A stretch of 64,000 nt of DNA from Phycisphaerales bacterium (GTDB taxonomy: Bacteria > Planctomycetota > Phycisphaerae > UBA1845 > UTPLA1): the NCBI GenBank assembly GCA_022360095.1, contig JAKSDK010000668.1, forward strand, positions 182,482-246,481, in the 5' to 3' direction. Shown here in pieces: positions 42,744 to 52,169 of this stretch. A program made the translations under genes and the position numbers. The notes beneath the pieces are model-generated. The model saw nothing but the letters and a program-made list of their open reading frames with translations. It had not been told where the DNA came from and did not search any database. Positions within the stretch are counted from its first letter, which is position 1; the number at the start of each line of letters is the position of its first letter.

Positions 42744-45416
42744 ATGCCCAACGAACTCGATCGTGACATCCGATTTCTCAACGTTATTCTGACCGACACA
42801 CTCAAGCGTCTCGGCCCTCGGGAACACACACAGTTGTGCGATCACTTGCTGCAATTGTGTTCGTCGGGAGAGCAGGACGGATTCCGTGCAACGCGAGAGC
42901 GAATCGCACACCTGGGACTCGAGGATATCAGGGAGCTCATCAAGTCGTTGACGCTACGATTCCATCTGCGAAACCAGGCTGAAAAGGTGGCGATCGTGAG
43001 GATCAACCGACGCCGTAAACGCGAAGCGACAACCAACAACGTGCGGAAGGAGTCGATCGCAGAAGCCGTGGCCAACCTTAAGTCTCGCGGACTGTCATTC
43101 GAATCCGTTGTTGCCATTATTAAACGTATCGATATTCAACCGACCCTGACGGCACATCCGACCGAATCCCGACGCCGCACGCAACTTCGCAAGCAGCGAG
43201 ATATCTCAGACGGGTTACTCGCACTGAATGAGCCGTCCGATGATACGGCTGCCCGGAGGCGTCTAAAGTCCGGCATCCGCCAGTTGGTCTGCCTTCTTTA
43301 CGGCACGGACGAAGTACGGACCGAGCGACTCAGCGTGGATGATGAGATCGAAGGATCGCTTTATTTCCTTACAACCTCGATCTGGGATGCCGTGCCCCAA
43401 ATTCTGCGCGACGTCGGCGATGCGATCGAGCAATGCTACGACGTCCGGGTGGACGTTCCTTCGATGGTGCGCTATCGCACATGGATCGGTGGTGACCGTG
43501 ACGGCAATCCGTTGGTGACGCCCGAGATGACGCGAGAGAGCCTGCGACGACACCGACAGGCGGCCTTGCGCCTCTACCAGGAAAAACTCTCCGAATTGAT
43601 ACGCCTCATGAGTTTGTCCGATCGACGCATTCCCGTGCCGGCGGAACTGATCGCCAGCGTCGACGCCGGCGAGTCCGCCCATCTTGTCTCCGAGGAATCG
43701 AAGAGGGCGCTGCGGCACGAGCCGTTCCGGCTGAAACTGATCCAGATGCACAGCCGCCTCGCCGCGGCTGCCGACGACAGCGCCGCGTATGACGCTTCGT
43801 CGTTCGTGCAGGACATCGGTTTGCTTATCGACAGCCTTCGTCAAATGGAACTCTTGGAGGTTGCGGATTACTGCGGACTTGTCGACCTTCGGATGCAGGC
43901 TCAGGTTTTTGGCTTTCACATCGCTGCGCTCGATATCCGTCAGCACAGCTCCGTGCACGAAAACGTGCTTGCCGACGTGCTGTCCAAGCTGGGCCTCCAT
44001 CCGAATTATGACACACTCTCCGAAAGCGATAAGGAAGACCTGCTCACTCAGACCATCGAGGGAGCGGCCAACGCCACGCTGCCAACAGATGATCTCACGG
44101 GGACCAGTAAAGAGGTCATGGAAGTATTGCAGATCGTCGCCGGGGCCCAAAAACACGATCCGAGCGCGTTGGGAAGTTACATCATCAGCATGACTCACGG
44201 CGTCAGTGATGTGCTTGAAGTTTTGTGGCTGATGAAGCTTTCCCAATCCGACGCACTGGACATCGTGCCCCTGTTCGAAACGATCGATGATCTCGCCCGT
44301 GCTCCGGAGCTGCTGCGAGCGATGCTCACCAACGACGCCTATCGCGCCCATATCGAATCTCGCGGGAACTTTCAGGAAATCATGCTCGGCTACTCAGACA
44401 GCAACAAGGATGGCGGATACCTCAAGTCGAGTTGGCTGCTGCATACCGCCCAGTCACGTCTTGCCCAGGTGTGCCGGGAATGCGGCGTGACTTTTCGATT
44501 CTTTCACGGCCGGGGCGGCACGGTCGGCCGTGGCGGAGGACGTTCCGGTCGAGCCATTCTGGGCACACCACCGGAAAGCCGAACGGGACGCATACGCATG
44601 ACGGAGCAGGGCGAAGTCATCTCATTCCGGTACACACTTCCCGATATTGCCCATCGTCACCTTGAACAGCTGACGAGCGCCATGATTCTCGCCGAGTCCG
44701 AAGCGTCTCCTCAACCGGAGTCCTACGCGGTCACGGGCGATGAGCTGATGGCACGGTTGGCCGACCGCTCCATGGCAGCCTATCGTGACCTCGTTGATGA
44801 TCCGGCGTTCTGGTCATGGTATACGATGGTTTCACCGATTAGTCACATTACCGCTTTGCCCATCGCTTCGCGGCCCGCCGCCCGAGACGGTCGAGCGGTT
44901 CAGTTCGACAACCTGCGAGCCATTCCCTGGGTCTTCGCATGGACTCAGATGCGTTTCAACGTCCCCGGATGGTACGGGATCGGTGTTGCGTTGAGTGAGT
45001 CCCTGAACGACGGCGACGATCGACTGAAGCTGTTGAGCACGTGGTATCGCGAATGGGAATACTTCCGAACACTCATCGACAATGCCCAGCAGGAAATGGC
45101 GCGGGCACGCCTGATCATCGCCCGATGCTACGACGAGCACGCCGCAACGTCACAGTACGACCGCATCGCAACGGAATACCAGCGAGCGCGCTCAGCCATC
45201 CTGCAGATCACCGGGCAGCGCGAACTGCTGGACAACAACCCGGTGATCCAGCGTTCGATCGAACAGCGAAATCAACCGACCGACCTTCTCAATCTGTTGC
45301 AGATCGAACTTCTGCGACGATATCGCGATGCCGACGAAACCGGCAAGCACGAGTTGCGCCCCGCGCTGTTTTCGAGTATTAACGGCATCGCGGCAGCGAT
45401 GCAGAGCACCGGATAG
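42744..45416 (+). CDS. ppc: phosphoenolpyruvate carboxylase
   Basis: Cytoplasmic enzyme that makes oxaloacetate from phosphoenolpyruvate and bicarbonate to refill the TCA cycle. The 890-aa length is normal. Signature segments are present: LTAHPTESRRR with the catalytic His in the N-terminal third, GGDRDGNPLVT, LGYSDSNKDGGYLKSSW, and FFHGRGGTVGRGGG. The C-terminus ends INGIAAAMQSTG, where the usual form is NGIAAGMRNTG. GAGG lies 6 bases before the ATG. The gene ends 29 bp before the convergent lipoprotein gene with no hairpin between them. Confidence 0.96.
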   Translation: MPNELDRDIRFLNVILTDTLKRLGPREHTQLCDHLLQLCSSGEQDGFRATRERIAHLGLEDIRELIKSLTLRFHLRNQAEKVAIVRINRRRKREATTNNVRKESIAEAVANLKSRGLSFESVVAIIKRIDIQPTLTAHPTESRRRTQLRKQRDISDGLLALNEPSDDTAARRRLKSGIRQLVCLLYGTDEVRTERLSVDDEIEGSLYFLTTSIWDAVPQILRDVGDAIEQCYDVRVDVPSMVRYRTWIGGDRDGNPLVTPEMTRESLRRHRQAALRLYQEKLSELIRLMSLSDRRIPVPAELIASVDAGESAHLVSEESKRALRHEPFRLKLIQMHSRLAAAADDSAAYDASSFVQDIGLLIDSLRQMELLEVADYCGLVDLRMQAQVFGFHIAALDIRQHSSVHENVLADVLSKLGLHPNYDTLSESDKEDLLTQTIEGAANATLPTDDLTGTSKEVMEVLQIVAGAQKHDPSALGSYIISMTHGVSDVLEVLWLMKLSQSDALDIVPLFETIDDLARAPELLRAMLTNDAYRAHIESRGNFQEIMLGYSDSNKDGGYLKSSWLLHTAQSRLAQVCRECGVTFRFFHGRGGTVGRGGGRSGRAILGTPPESRTGRIRMTEQGEVISFRYTLPDIAHRHLEQLTSAMILAESEASPQPESYAVTGDELMARLADRSMAAYRDLVDDPAFWSWYTMVSPISHITALPIASRPAARDGRAVQFDNLRAIPWVFAWTQMRFNVPGWYGIGVALSESLNDGDDRLKLLSTWYREWEYFRTLIDNAQQEMARARLIIARCYDEHAATSQYDRIATEYQRARSAILQITGQRELLDNNPVIQRSIEQRNQPTDLLNLLQIELLRRYRDADETGKHELRPALFSSINGIAAAMQSTG

Positions 45417-45445
45417 CATCTGATGTCGGGCCAGCGCCCGCCCGT

Positions 45446-46888
45446 CTATTCCTGGCAGCGCGCTCGCACGAAAACATCCACTGCCGCGTTCCCATCCATC
45501 GGCGCCAAGTCCGGCGCCTCCGACAGAAACACGACGAAACGGCCGTCTTCTCCGAACCCGAGCCCCACTGGAATCGTGTCCCCCTGTCCCTCGTTGCCGT
45601 TCTCGTCAAGGCTGATCCGCTCAGTCGTACCCGTTTGAGTGTCGTGCACGAAAAAGTCCCGTCGGGCATTGTTGTCCGCAGTGACCAGATCCAGATTGTC
45701 GGATTCGGATTGAAACCCGACATAGCGACCGTCGTCACTGATCGCGGGCTCGGCGCTGAATCCGTTGCCTTCGACGCCATTGCTGTTCAGACTGACTCGT
45801 ACGGTCGTCCCCGCCTGTCGATCGCGCACGAAGATGTCGGCGACACCGTTGTTGTCCATCTGCAACAAGTCCATATCATCCGACGTCGTGCGGAACGCGA
45901 CGAATCGCCCGTCCCCGCTGATGGCCGCATGCTCACTGTCGCCGTTGCCCTCGTTCTCATCACTGTCCAAGCTGATCTTCTCCGTGATTCCGGCGCCTCG
46001 GTCAAAAAGATGCACGCCGTTGCCGACAGTAACGGAATACGATACGAAGTTGCCGTCCACCACGCCGCTCGAATCGGCGTTGATGTCGGCGCCAAAGCAC
46101 GCAGCGCCCCACTCGGCACCGCCTGGCTGGAAGCTGACGCGTTCCGTGTCCCCGGTCTGCATATCGTGCACAAAAATGTCTGCAACGCCGTTGGCATCCG
46201 CAACAATCAGGTCGAGATTGGTAGCGTTCGATTCAAAAGCGGTGAATCGTCCATCGGCGCTGATCGCCGGCGAAAAACTGCCCATATTGCCTTCGACGCC
46301 GTTGCTGTCGATGCTCACTCGGATCGTGTCACCCGTTTGGCGGTCATGCACAAAGACGTCTGACGCGGCATTGGCGTCACCCGGCACCAGATCGGGGGCA
46401 TCCGAGGCAAATGCGACGTAGCGTCCATCCGCGCTGATGTCCGCCATGGTGCTACTGCCGTTCGCCTCGTTTCCGTCACTATCGACGCTGACGCGCGTCG
46501 TGATGCCGGTTTCGCGATCATGCACGAAGACGTCCGATGCGGCATTACCGTCACCTGGAACCAGATCGGGTGCATCCGACGCGAATGCCACAAACCGTCC
46601 TTCACGACTGATGGCTGCCGTACTGCAATTCCCGTTGCCCTCGGCGCCGCTGTTGTCGACGCTCACCCGAGCTGTGGCAGGGACCAGACACTCCTCTGGA
46701 AGAACGGCCGGTGCCTCCGCCTCGTCTCCTGATTCGGGCGATCCGTCTGTGACTCCCTCGTCTCCTTCGCTCGGGCCGACGCCTTCCGGCATCGTCTCAC
46801 ATGCCCCTGCAAGTAGGGCGATGCCGAAAAAGCAACATACAATCGCAATCCGGACAAACGAGATTTGGCGTATCGCTTCCTGAAGCAT
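45446..46888 (-). CDS. lipoprotein with TolB/PD40-like beta-propeller repeats
   Basis: The 480-aa protein has a lipoprotein signal (hydrophobic stretch ending LLAGAC, Cys as the lipid site), an acidic Gly/Ser-rich linker, then at least six near-identical repeats of about 55 residues of the form DISADGRYVAFASDAPDLV plus DVFVHDRQTGDT. ADGRYVAF is the PD40/TolB blade motif, so this is a six- or seven-bladed propeller displayed on the cell envelope. The close similarity of the repeats points to recent internal duplication. AAGGAG lies 6 bases before ATG 46888, which excludes the upstream start at 46966. Confidence 0.85.
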   Translation of the reverse strand: MLQEAIRQISFVRIAIVCCFFGIALLAGACETMPEGVGPSEGDEGVTDGSPESGDEAEAPAVLPEECLVPATARVSVDNSGAEGNGNCSTAAISREGRFVAFASDAPDLVPGDGNAASDVFVHDRETGITTRVSVDSDGNEANGSSTMADISADGRYVAFASDAPDLVPGDANAASDVFVHDRQTGDTIRVSIDSNGVEGNMGSFSPAISADGRFTAFESNATNLDLIVADANGVADIFVHDMQTGDTERVSFQPGGAEWGAACFGADINADSSGVVDGNFVSYSVTVGNGVHLFDRGAGITEKISLDSDENEGNGDSEHAAISGDGRFVAFRTTSDDMDLLQMDNNGVADIFVRDRQAGTTVRVSLNSNGVEGNGFSAEPAISDDGRYVGFQSESDNLDLVTADNNARRDFFVHDTQTGTTERISLDENGNEGQGDTIPVGLGFGEDGRFVVFLSEAPDLAPMDGNAAVDVFVRARCQE

Positions 46889-47135
46889 GGACGACTCCTT
46901 GTTTGAAGATCCGCTCTTCGACACACTCCCGGCAATGCGAGGACGGCTTGCACTTCGATTCCACACATTGGAATCGTTGAAGTGCGATGCTCAACCACCC
47001 AAACAAAGCGTCATTTCGCCGAAATCACTCACGCGCATTGATCAAAACGCGTAAAGGCTTATTTCACAAGATGTTCCAGGCATGGACAGGAATCGGCGCA
47101 CGCGGAATGGAACCGGGACCATGCGCGATGACACA

Positions 47136-48026
47136 TCAAATCTCCGCGAAATGTCTTAACTTGTCCGGATTGCGCTGTACGAAAATTCCGCGAATGCGAT
47201 CATCAACCACCTGAAACTGAAACGCCGAAACGAGCAAACGATCCTCGTACAGCAGCGTCCCGGGCGCCCCGTTAAACCAGACGGATCGACGCGAAACAGC
47301 GCCGCGACTCGGCGCATCGATGAAGACCTTGCGAAGAAACGATACGACGGCATCGGCGCCGTAAATCGGCTGCGGCGCTGCCGGGACCTTTCCGCCCCCG
47401 TCCGAACGCATCACCACGTCTCCCGCAAGAACAGACTGCAACCCATCGAGTTCGCCCTCGTCGATCGCCCGAAAGAAGGCGTTTGAAAGCCGTTCGATCG
47501 TTGCGTCGTCCGCCGTCGAACGGACGCGATCGTCCGTCAGATGTTTTCGCGCCCTCGATGCAAGTTTGCGGCAATTCACAGATTCGAGTTCGAGAATCTC
47601 CGCGATCTCGTCGAATCCATACCCGAAGACGTCGTGCAGCAGGAATGCGGCACGTTCTGCGGGGCGAAGGCGTTCGATCGTGACCAGCAGCGCCATCGAC
47701 AACGTCTCGTCGAGTTCAGGTCGATCGCCCTCGTCGGTAACGAGGGGTTCCGGCAGCCATTCACCGACGTATCGTTCACGTCGGGCCTGCGCCGACTTGA
47801 GTCGATCGAGGCAAAGACGCGCACATGTGCGCGTAAACCAGGCGCGCGGCGCGTCCAGGATCGGCTCGCCGGCCTTCCGCCATCGCAGAAACGCCTCCTG
47901 CACCACGTCTTCCGCATCTGCAACGCTGCCAATCATGCGATAGCAAAAACGCAGAAGATAGGCTCGCTCTTCTTCGAACGCTTCAGAATCTTTCAATTCA
48001 GGAACTCCAACGAGAGTTTCGAACAT
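47136..48026 (-). CDS. ECF41-type sigma factor with SnoaL-like C-terminal domain
   Basis: The 296-aa protein combines ECF sigma regions 2 and 4 (CYRMIGSVADAEDVVQEAFL; AERAAFLLHDVFGYGFDEIA) with a C-terminal SnoaL/NTF2-like domain of about 120 residues. The C-terminus has the NPDKL motif that defines ECF41 (SigJ-like) factors, where this extension controls sigma activity instead of a separate anti-sigma factor. Its gene overlaps the upstream carboxymuconolactone-decarboxylase-like gene by 34 bp, the partner expected for ECF41. ATG 48026 is chosen because relatives begin near region 2; ATG 48086 would add 20 residues and a longer overlap. Confidence 0.9.
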   Translation of the reverse strand: MFETLVGVPELKDSEAFEEERAYLLRFCYRMIGSVADAEDVVQEAFLRWRKAGEPILDAPRAWFTRTCARLCLDRLKSAQARRERYVGEWLPEPLVTDEGDRPELDETLSMALLVTIERLRPAERAAFLLHDVFGYGFDEIAEILELESVNCRKLASRARKHLTDDRVRSTADDATIERLSNAFFRAIDEGELDGLQSVLAGDVVMRSDGGGKVPAAPQPIYGADAVVSFLRKVFIDAPSRGAVSRRSVWFNGAPGTLLYEDRLLVSAFQFQVVDDRIRGIFVQRNPDKLRHFAEI

Positions 48027-48514
48027 GCCGTCGTTTTGTCCATCGCCCGCTTGAGCGTAGGAAAAATCCGACAACCCGTCAGACATACCGCCAGCTCACT
48101 CAATCCAGCCTCGCCGTAACGATCACGAAGCCGTCGCATCCGGTCCGGGCACCTCTGTGCTCCCGTCGCAACATCCCGCACGTGCTCGCGGACATCCTGG
48201 AGGCAGGACGGCAGCCGATCAGGGGCGTCGATCAGACATTCAAGCACCTCACGATCGACGCCGGCCTCAACCGCCATGCGCAGATTCAACTGCGCGCAAG
48301 CGCCGCAATCCTCCATCTGCATCATGGTGATTCGCGCAACGTAATGCACGTCCAGCGGAAGCACGTCACGATAAGCAATCATGCCCATACCGGCTGCGAA
48401 AGCAGCATGGGCGCCCGGAGACGCGTCAAGCAAGGCGGTCTGATAGCTCGCATCGTAGTCGTACGCGTCGCTAAACTCAGATATTTGTGCTCGAATTTCG
48501 GCTGTGTCAATCAT
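47993..48514 (-). CDS. carboxymuconolactone decarboxylase/AhpD-like protein
   Basis: A 173-aa all-helical protein of the CMD/AhpD family, with the CGAC redox pair (Cys70, Cys73) in MMQMEDCGACAQLN. The His that follows the CxxC pair in AhpD is Asn here. Members next to ECF41 sigma genes are usually the main target of that sigma factor, so this is probably the regulated output gene, perhaps a peroxide or redox enzyme. GGAG lies 7 bases before ATG 48514. The 34-bp overlap with the sigma gene means they share a transcript. Confidence 0.85.
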   Translation of the reverse strand: MIDTAEIRAQISEFSDAYDYDASYQTALLDASPGAHAAFAAGMGMIAYRDVLPLDVHYVARITMMQMEDCGACAQLNLRMAVEAGVDREVLECLIDAPDRLPSCLQDVREHVRDVATGAQRCPDRMRRLRDRYGEAGLSELAVCLTGCRIFPTLKRAMDKTTACSKLSLEFLN

Positions 48515-48807
48515 GTCACTTCTCCGCTTGGGAATCTCGTCCATCCTACGTCGCCCATGCGACGCCCACACCAAGTTGACGAGCACAACCACGAAAACGT
48601 GACAGCTTGCCGGAAAAAACTGCAATCCGCCGTATTTCGCGAGGATATCAGACCCTCACGCAAAATCCGAATGCCGCGAAGGTTCAGGCAATCTGCGATA
48701 TCCCGCGAGCACCAAAGGAAATACGGCTTTGGCCTGGTCCTGACGTAATAGTAATACGGGGTACCGATTGGGAGTCTGCCGTGCATACCAGGGCGGGAAG
48801 GCCATTC

Positions 48808-49665
48808 ATGATTGCACCCGAGATGAACCTGCAGGAGAGGGTCTCCCGCGCCTACGGCATGCTCAAAGAATGTGAGATGTGTGAATGGCGATGCGGCGCA
48901 GACCGGACGCGTGGAGAGCAGGCGCCGTGTCGCCTCGGGCAGGATACTTTTGTTTTCAATCAGTACCTGAGCCTGTCGGAAGAGCATGAAGTGAGGCCGG
49001 CGCTACGAATCTACCTGGGCGGCTGTAATCTCCGCTGCCGTTTCTGCGACACCGCTCCGCAATGCTTCGAGCCAACCGCCGGTCAAAGGATCGTTCCGTC
49101 CCTTTTCGCCGGCGAGCTGGCCGCGGCCGTCAAGGCCGGCTCGAAGTATATCAGCATCCTTGGCGGTGAACCTACGCTTCATCTTCATACGCTATTGGAA
49201 GTGGCTGAAGCATCGCCGCAACCGCTTCCGCTCGCCGTCAACACAAACCTGTACATGACACCGGAGGTGATCCATCTGCTTGAAGGCATCGTGTCGCTCT
49301 ATCTGGCGGATTTCAAATTCGGGAACGATGCATGCGCGTGCCGGTTGTCGCGCGTGCCGCGCTATCTCGAGAACGTTACGCGAAATCTACTGCTCATCCA
49401 CGGGCGGACTCCGATGATCGTTCGGCACCTGCTGATGCCGGGTCATCTGGAATGTTGCTTCAGGCCTGTCGTGGATTGGCTATCGGCGAATCTTCCGGGC
49501 GCACGGTTTCAGCTCTACACGGGCTACGTTCCATGCTATCGCTCAAAAGATGATCCGACGATCTCCCGGTTGAATTCGCGAAACGAAATCCGTGAGGCGG
49601 TGAACCATCTGAAGGGGCGTAACTTGAACTGGAGCAAAGACCGCGATGAACGCACGGAAGACTAG
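48808..49665 (+). CDS. radical SAM protein leading the Ycf46/PilT operon
   Basis: A 285-aa radical SAM enzyme: the SAM iron-sulfur cluster motif CNLRCRFC (Cys73, 77, 80), then ILGGEPT for SAM binding. Ahead of it is a second four-Cys set (Cys22, 25, 29 and 41, as in ECEMCEWRCG), a layout shared with PflA-like activases and related proteins. It may activate or modify a protein of the operon; the target is unknown. ATG 48808 has GGAAGG 6 bases upstream; a GTG at 48781 with GGGAG is an alternative giving 9 more residues. It overlaps the next small reading frame by 20 bp. Confidence 0.83.
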   Translation: MIAPEMNLQERVSRAYGMLKECEMCEWRCGADRTRGEQAPCRLGQDTFVFNQYLSLSEEHEVRPALRIYLGGCNLRCRFCDTAPQCFEPTAGQRIVPSLFAGELAAAVKAGSKYISILGGEPTLHLHTLLEVAEASPQPLPLAVNTNLYMTPEVIHLLEGIVSLYLADFKFGNDACACRLSRVPRYLENVTRNLLLIHGRTPMIVRHLLMPGHLECCFRPVVDWLSANLPGARFQLYTGYVPCYRSKDDPTISRLNSRNEIREAVNHLKGRNLNWSKDRDERTED

Positions 49666-49861
49666 AGATTGCGACGTGGATTCGCCGCCCTACGACGTAT
49701 CTATCACGATCGGAGTGGACGGACGGCTTTATTGCCACGACATCACGCCGGCGCTACTTCCGGTGTTGTCGGCTTTATGCGGAAATCATGATGAACTCAA
49801 ACTGCGACAAAACGCCTGCCAAGAACTCCGACCGGCAGGCAATGAGCGAATCAAAGACTGA
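49646..49861 (+). CDS. small protein between radical SAM and AAA genes
   Basis: A 71-aa reading frame that overlaps the radical SAM gene by 20 bp and the AAA gene by 20 bp. The core DVSITIGVDGRLYCHDIT resembles the opening strand of the DUF2997 protein downstream (FDITIGKDGKV), hinting at a similar small beta domain. GGAG lies about 15 bases before the ATG. The last 20 residues look like out-of-frame sequence. It fills an otherwise empty gap, which supports it, but I cannot assign a function. Confidence 0.55.
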   Translation: MNARKTRDCDVDSPPYDVSITIGVDGRLYCHDITPALLPVLSALCGNHDELKLRQNACQELRPAGNERIKD

Positions 49862-51431
49862 AAAGAAAAATCCGGTGCGCGCCTCTGCAGCGGCGGAACT
49901 CGAGATTCTGATCAGGGCACGGTACCCAATCATCTACGTCGTGAGCTGGGAGGAGACCCGGGTCGAGCACCGACTCAAGGAGATTGCGGATCGTCGGAAA
50001 AAGCAGTTGATCTGCTGGTCCGTAACGACCGGCCTGACCAAGTCCGGATCAATGGCGCCGTCGCGACAAAAGGGATTGGCTGATCCGGTCGAAGCTTTGG
50101 ATTCGGTGATCGAGAACAAGGAACCGGCCATCTACCTCTTCAAGGATTTTCACCCATTCACCCGGCCTCGAGAGTCCAATGTGGCTGTGATCCGAAAGCT
50201 CCGCGAAGTGGCCTTGGCGCTTAGCGACAGCTATAAGACGCTGGTCATCTGCTCGCCCGTCGTGGAGCTTTCTTCTGAACTCGAAAAGGCCGTCACGGTT
50301 CTGGACTATCCACTCCCCGATGTCTCCGCCTTTGATCGCCTACTCGCACGAATCTGTGAGGATGTCGCAGCGCATGCGCAACTGAAGATCAGCCTGACAC
50401 CCGAGGACCGGGAGCGTCTCATCCAGGCCGCCCTGGGTCTGACGTTACAGGAAGCGGAGAACGTCTTTGCGAAAACCATTGTGACCGACGGCCACTTGTC
50501 CGCGGAGGACATGTCGATCGTATTTTCGGAGAAGCAACAGATCATTCGAAAGAGCGGCTTGCTGGAATACTACGAATCCACGACCGAGATCAAGGACATC
50601 GGCGGGCTGGAACAACTTAAGAAATGGCTAAAGAAGCGCTCGTTGGCCTTCTCAGAAAAAGCCAAACAATTCGGTCTGCCGTCCCCAAAGGGAGCATTGC
50701 TTGTCGGTGTGCAGGGCTGTGGAAAAAGTCTATGTGCCAAAGCCGTCAGCCGCATGTGGAATATGCCGCTCCTGCGTTTTGACATGGGCCGCATGTTCGC
50801 CAGTCTCGTTGGTTCGTCAGAAGAGAATATCCGTCGAGCCATCACCGTGGCCGAGAGCATCGCCCCCGTCGTGCTTTGGGCGGACGAGATCGATAAGGCT
50901 TTCGCAGGGTCTCAGGGATCAGCGAACACGGATGGCGGCACGACGGCCCGCGTGATGAGCACATTCTTGACGTGGTTGAGCGAGAAGCAGGCGCCGGTGT
51001 TTGTGCTCGCGACGGCTAACAACATCTCCCAGCTGCCTCCGGAACTGCTCCGCAAGGGACGTCTTGACGAAATCTTCTTCGTGGATCTGCCGAATGCCGC
51101 GGAACGCGGACAGATTTTTCAGATTCACCTTCGCAAACGAAATCGCAATCCGAAAGGATTTGACCTTTCCGCCCTGGTTCAGGCGAGCGAAGGGTTCAGC
51201 GGCGCCGAGGTCGAAGAGGCCGTCATCAGTGCGCTTTACGACGTCTTCTATAAGGGCAAGGAATTGGAAACTGAGGACATTCTGGGTGCGATCCGTGAAA
51301 CGGTGCCGCTGTCCAGAACGATGGCTGAAGGGATTTCCGCATTGCGCGCCTGGGCGGAGGGTCGCGCGCGTTTCGCGTCGTTTCGAGACGAAGTCACCGC
51401 GGCGGCGCTGCGCAGAAAACTGGAGATGTGA
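49842..51431 (+). CDS. Ycf46-like AAA ATPase
   Basis: The 529-aa protein has an N-terminal alpha/beta domain ([28 protein letters not shown]) characteristic of Ycf46, a plastid and cyanobacterial AAA protein, and a C-terminal AAA module: Walker A GVQGCGKS (289-296), Walker [10 protein letters not shown] (343-351), sensor 1 in LATANN, and an arginine-finger region [10 protein letters not shown]. Cyanobacterial Ycf46 has been linked to CO2/light adaptation; its precise activity is not settled. ATG 49842 starts the family-like region; ATG 49788 or 49791 would add about 17 residues. DUF1257 and DUF2997 genes follow, the usual companions of this ATPase. Confidence 0.87.
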   Translation: MSESKTEKKNPVRASAAAELEILIRARYPIIYVVSWEETRVEHRLKEIADRRKKQLICWSVTTGLTKSGSMAPSRQKGLADPVEALDSVIENKEPAIYLFKDFHPFTRPRESNVAVIRKLREVALALSDSYKTLVICSPVVELSSELEKAVTVLDYPLPDVSAFDRLLARICEDVAAHAQLKISLTPEDRERLIQAALGLTLQEAENVFAKTIVTDGHLSAEDMSIVFSEKQQIIRKSGLLEYYESTTEIKDIGGLEQLKKWLKKRSLAFSEKAKQFGLPSPKGALLVGVQGCGKSLCAKAVSRMWNMPLLRFDMGRMFASLVGSSEENIRRAITVAESIAPVVLWADEIDKAFAGSQGSANTDGGTTARVMSTFLTWLSEKQAPVFVLATANNISQLPPELLRKGRLDEIFFVDLPNAAERGQIFQIHLRKRNRNPKGFDLSALVQASEGFSGAEVEEAVISALYDVFYKGKELETEDILGAIRETVPLSRTMAEGISALRAWAEGRARFASFRDEVTAAALRRKLEM

Positions 51432-51457
51432 ATTACCGCCATTCGAAAGGAAAAACG

Positions 51458-51916
51458 ATGAGTGCCGTATGCGTTCTGACACCGTTGGTGGTTACGTCGT
51501 GGCCCATTCTCGCATCCGCAATCGCCGGAGCCGCAGCCAGTATGGGCTTTTCAATTCAGCCATCGTGTTCCAATGAGGAGGAGGAGCGAACGCCTCTCAA
51601 GAATGGTGTGGAGACGGAAATTGAGAACAGCGAGATTATCCGCGAGGAGATGGGGCGCGGGCAAAAGATCGTCATCACGAAGGGGGACATCACGATCGAG
51701 CTCGGTCATGACGAGCGCGGTGCCTGCACGGTCTGCGTCAGCGGTTCGAAACACAGCGATTCCGAACTCCGAGCCATCGGTGAAGAGGTCGCCGGCCGCG
51801 TGGTTCAGCAATTTGCATATCACAAGCTCATGACCGAGCTGAAAAATCGGAATTACTCCGTGGTGGACGAGGAAGTCTTGGCAGATGAATCGGTGCGCGT
51901 TCGCGTGCGACAATGA
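51458..51916 (+). CDS. DUF1257/Ycf35-like protein
   Basis: A 152-aa protein. The C-terminal half (FAYHKLMTELKNRNYSVVDE, then a closing strand) matches the end of Ycf35/DUF1257 proteins, and the middle has beta strands such as KIVITKGDITIELGHD. The N-terminus (VLTPLVVTSWPILASAIAGA) is hydrophobic and differs from plant and cyanobacterial Ycf35, so it could touch a membrane or a partner protein. AAAGGA lies 7 bases before ATG 51458. It starts 26 bp after the AAA ATPase gene. Function unknown. Confidence 0.7.
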   Translation: MSAVCVLTPLVVTSWPILASAIAGAAASMGFSIQPSCSNEEEERTPLKNGVETEIENSEIIREEMGRGQKIVITKGDITIELGHDERGACTVCVSGSKHSDSELRAIGEEVAGRVVQQFAYHKLMTELKNRNYSVVDEEVLADESVRVRVRQ

Positions 51917-51933
51917 AACGAGAGGAAATCCCC

Positions 51934-52137
51934 ATGGAACGACCCGAGTTTGACATCACGATCGGCAAAGACGGAAAGGTCACCGTTGAGGTGAAGGGAA
52001 CAAGCGGCAAACGCTGCCTTGAACTGGCCGACCTGATCAAGGAAATCGTCGGCCGGGAAGACAAACGAACGCTGACGACCGATTATTACGCCCAGGACGG
52101 CAAGGTGCGAATCAATACGAAAGTAAATCAAGGCTGA
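51934..52137 (+). CDS. DUF2997 protein
   Basis: A 67-aa protein with the DUF2997 form: strand FDITIGKDGKVTVEVKG, a Cys-containing helix (RCLELADLIKEIVG), and a closing strand with TTDYYAQDG. DUF2997 genes regularly accompany DUF1257 and Ycf46-type ATPases. GAGAGG lies 8 bases before ATG 51934. Its size suits a substrate, adaptor or carrier for the ATPase or radical SAM enzyme, but no data are available to decide. Confidence 0.75.
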   Translation: MERPEFDITIGKDGKVTVEVKGTSGKRCLELADLIKEIVGREDKRTLTTDYYAQDGKVRINTKVNQG

Positions 52138-52169
52138 CGAATCGACCGGGCGAGGTGGAGTGTTAAATC

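Noticed and set aside
43263..44351. Minus-strand frame of 362 codons
   Set aside because: Antisense to ppc, which is certain from its catalytic motifs.
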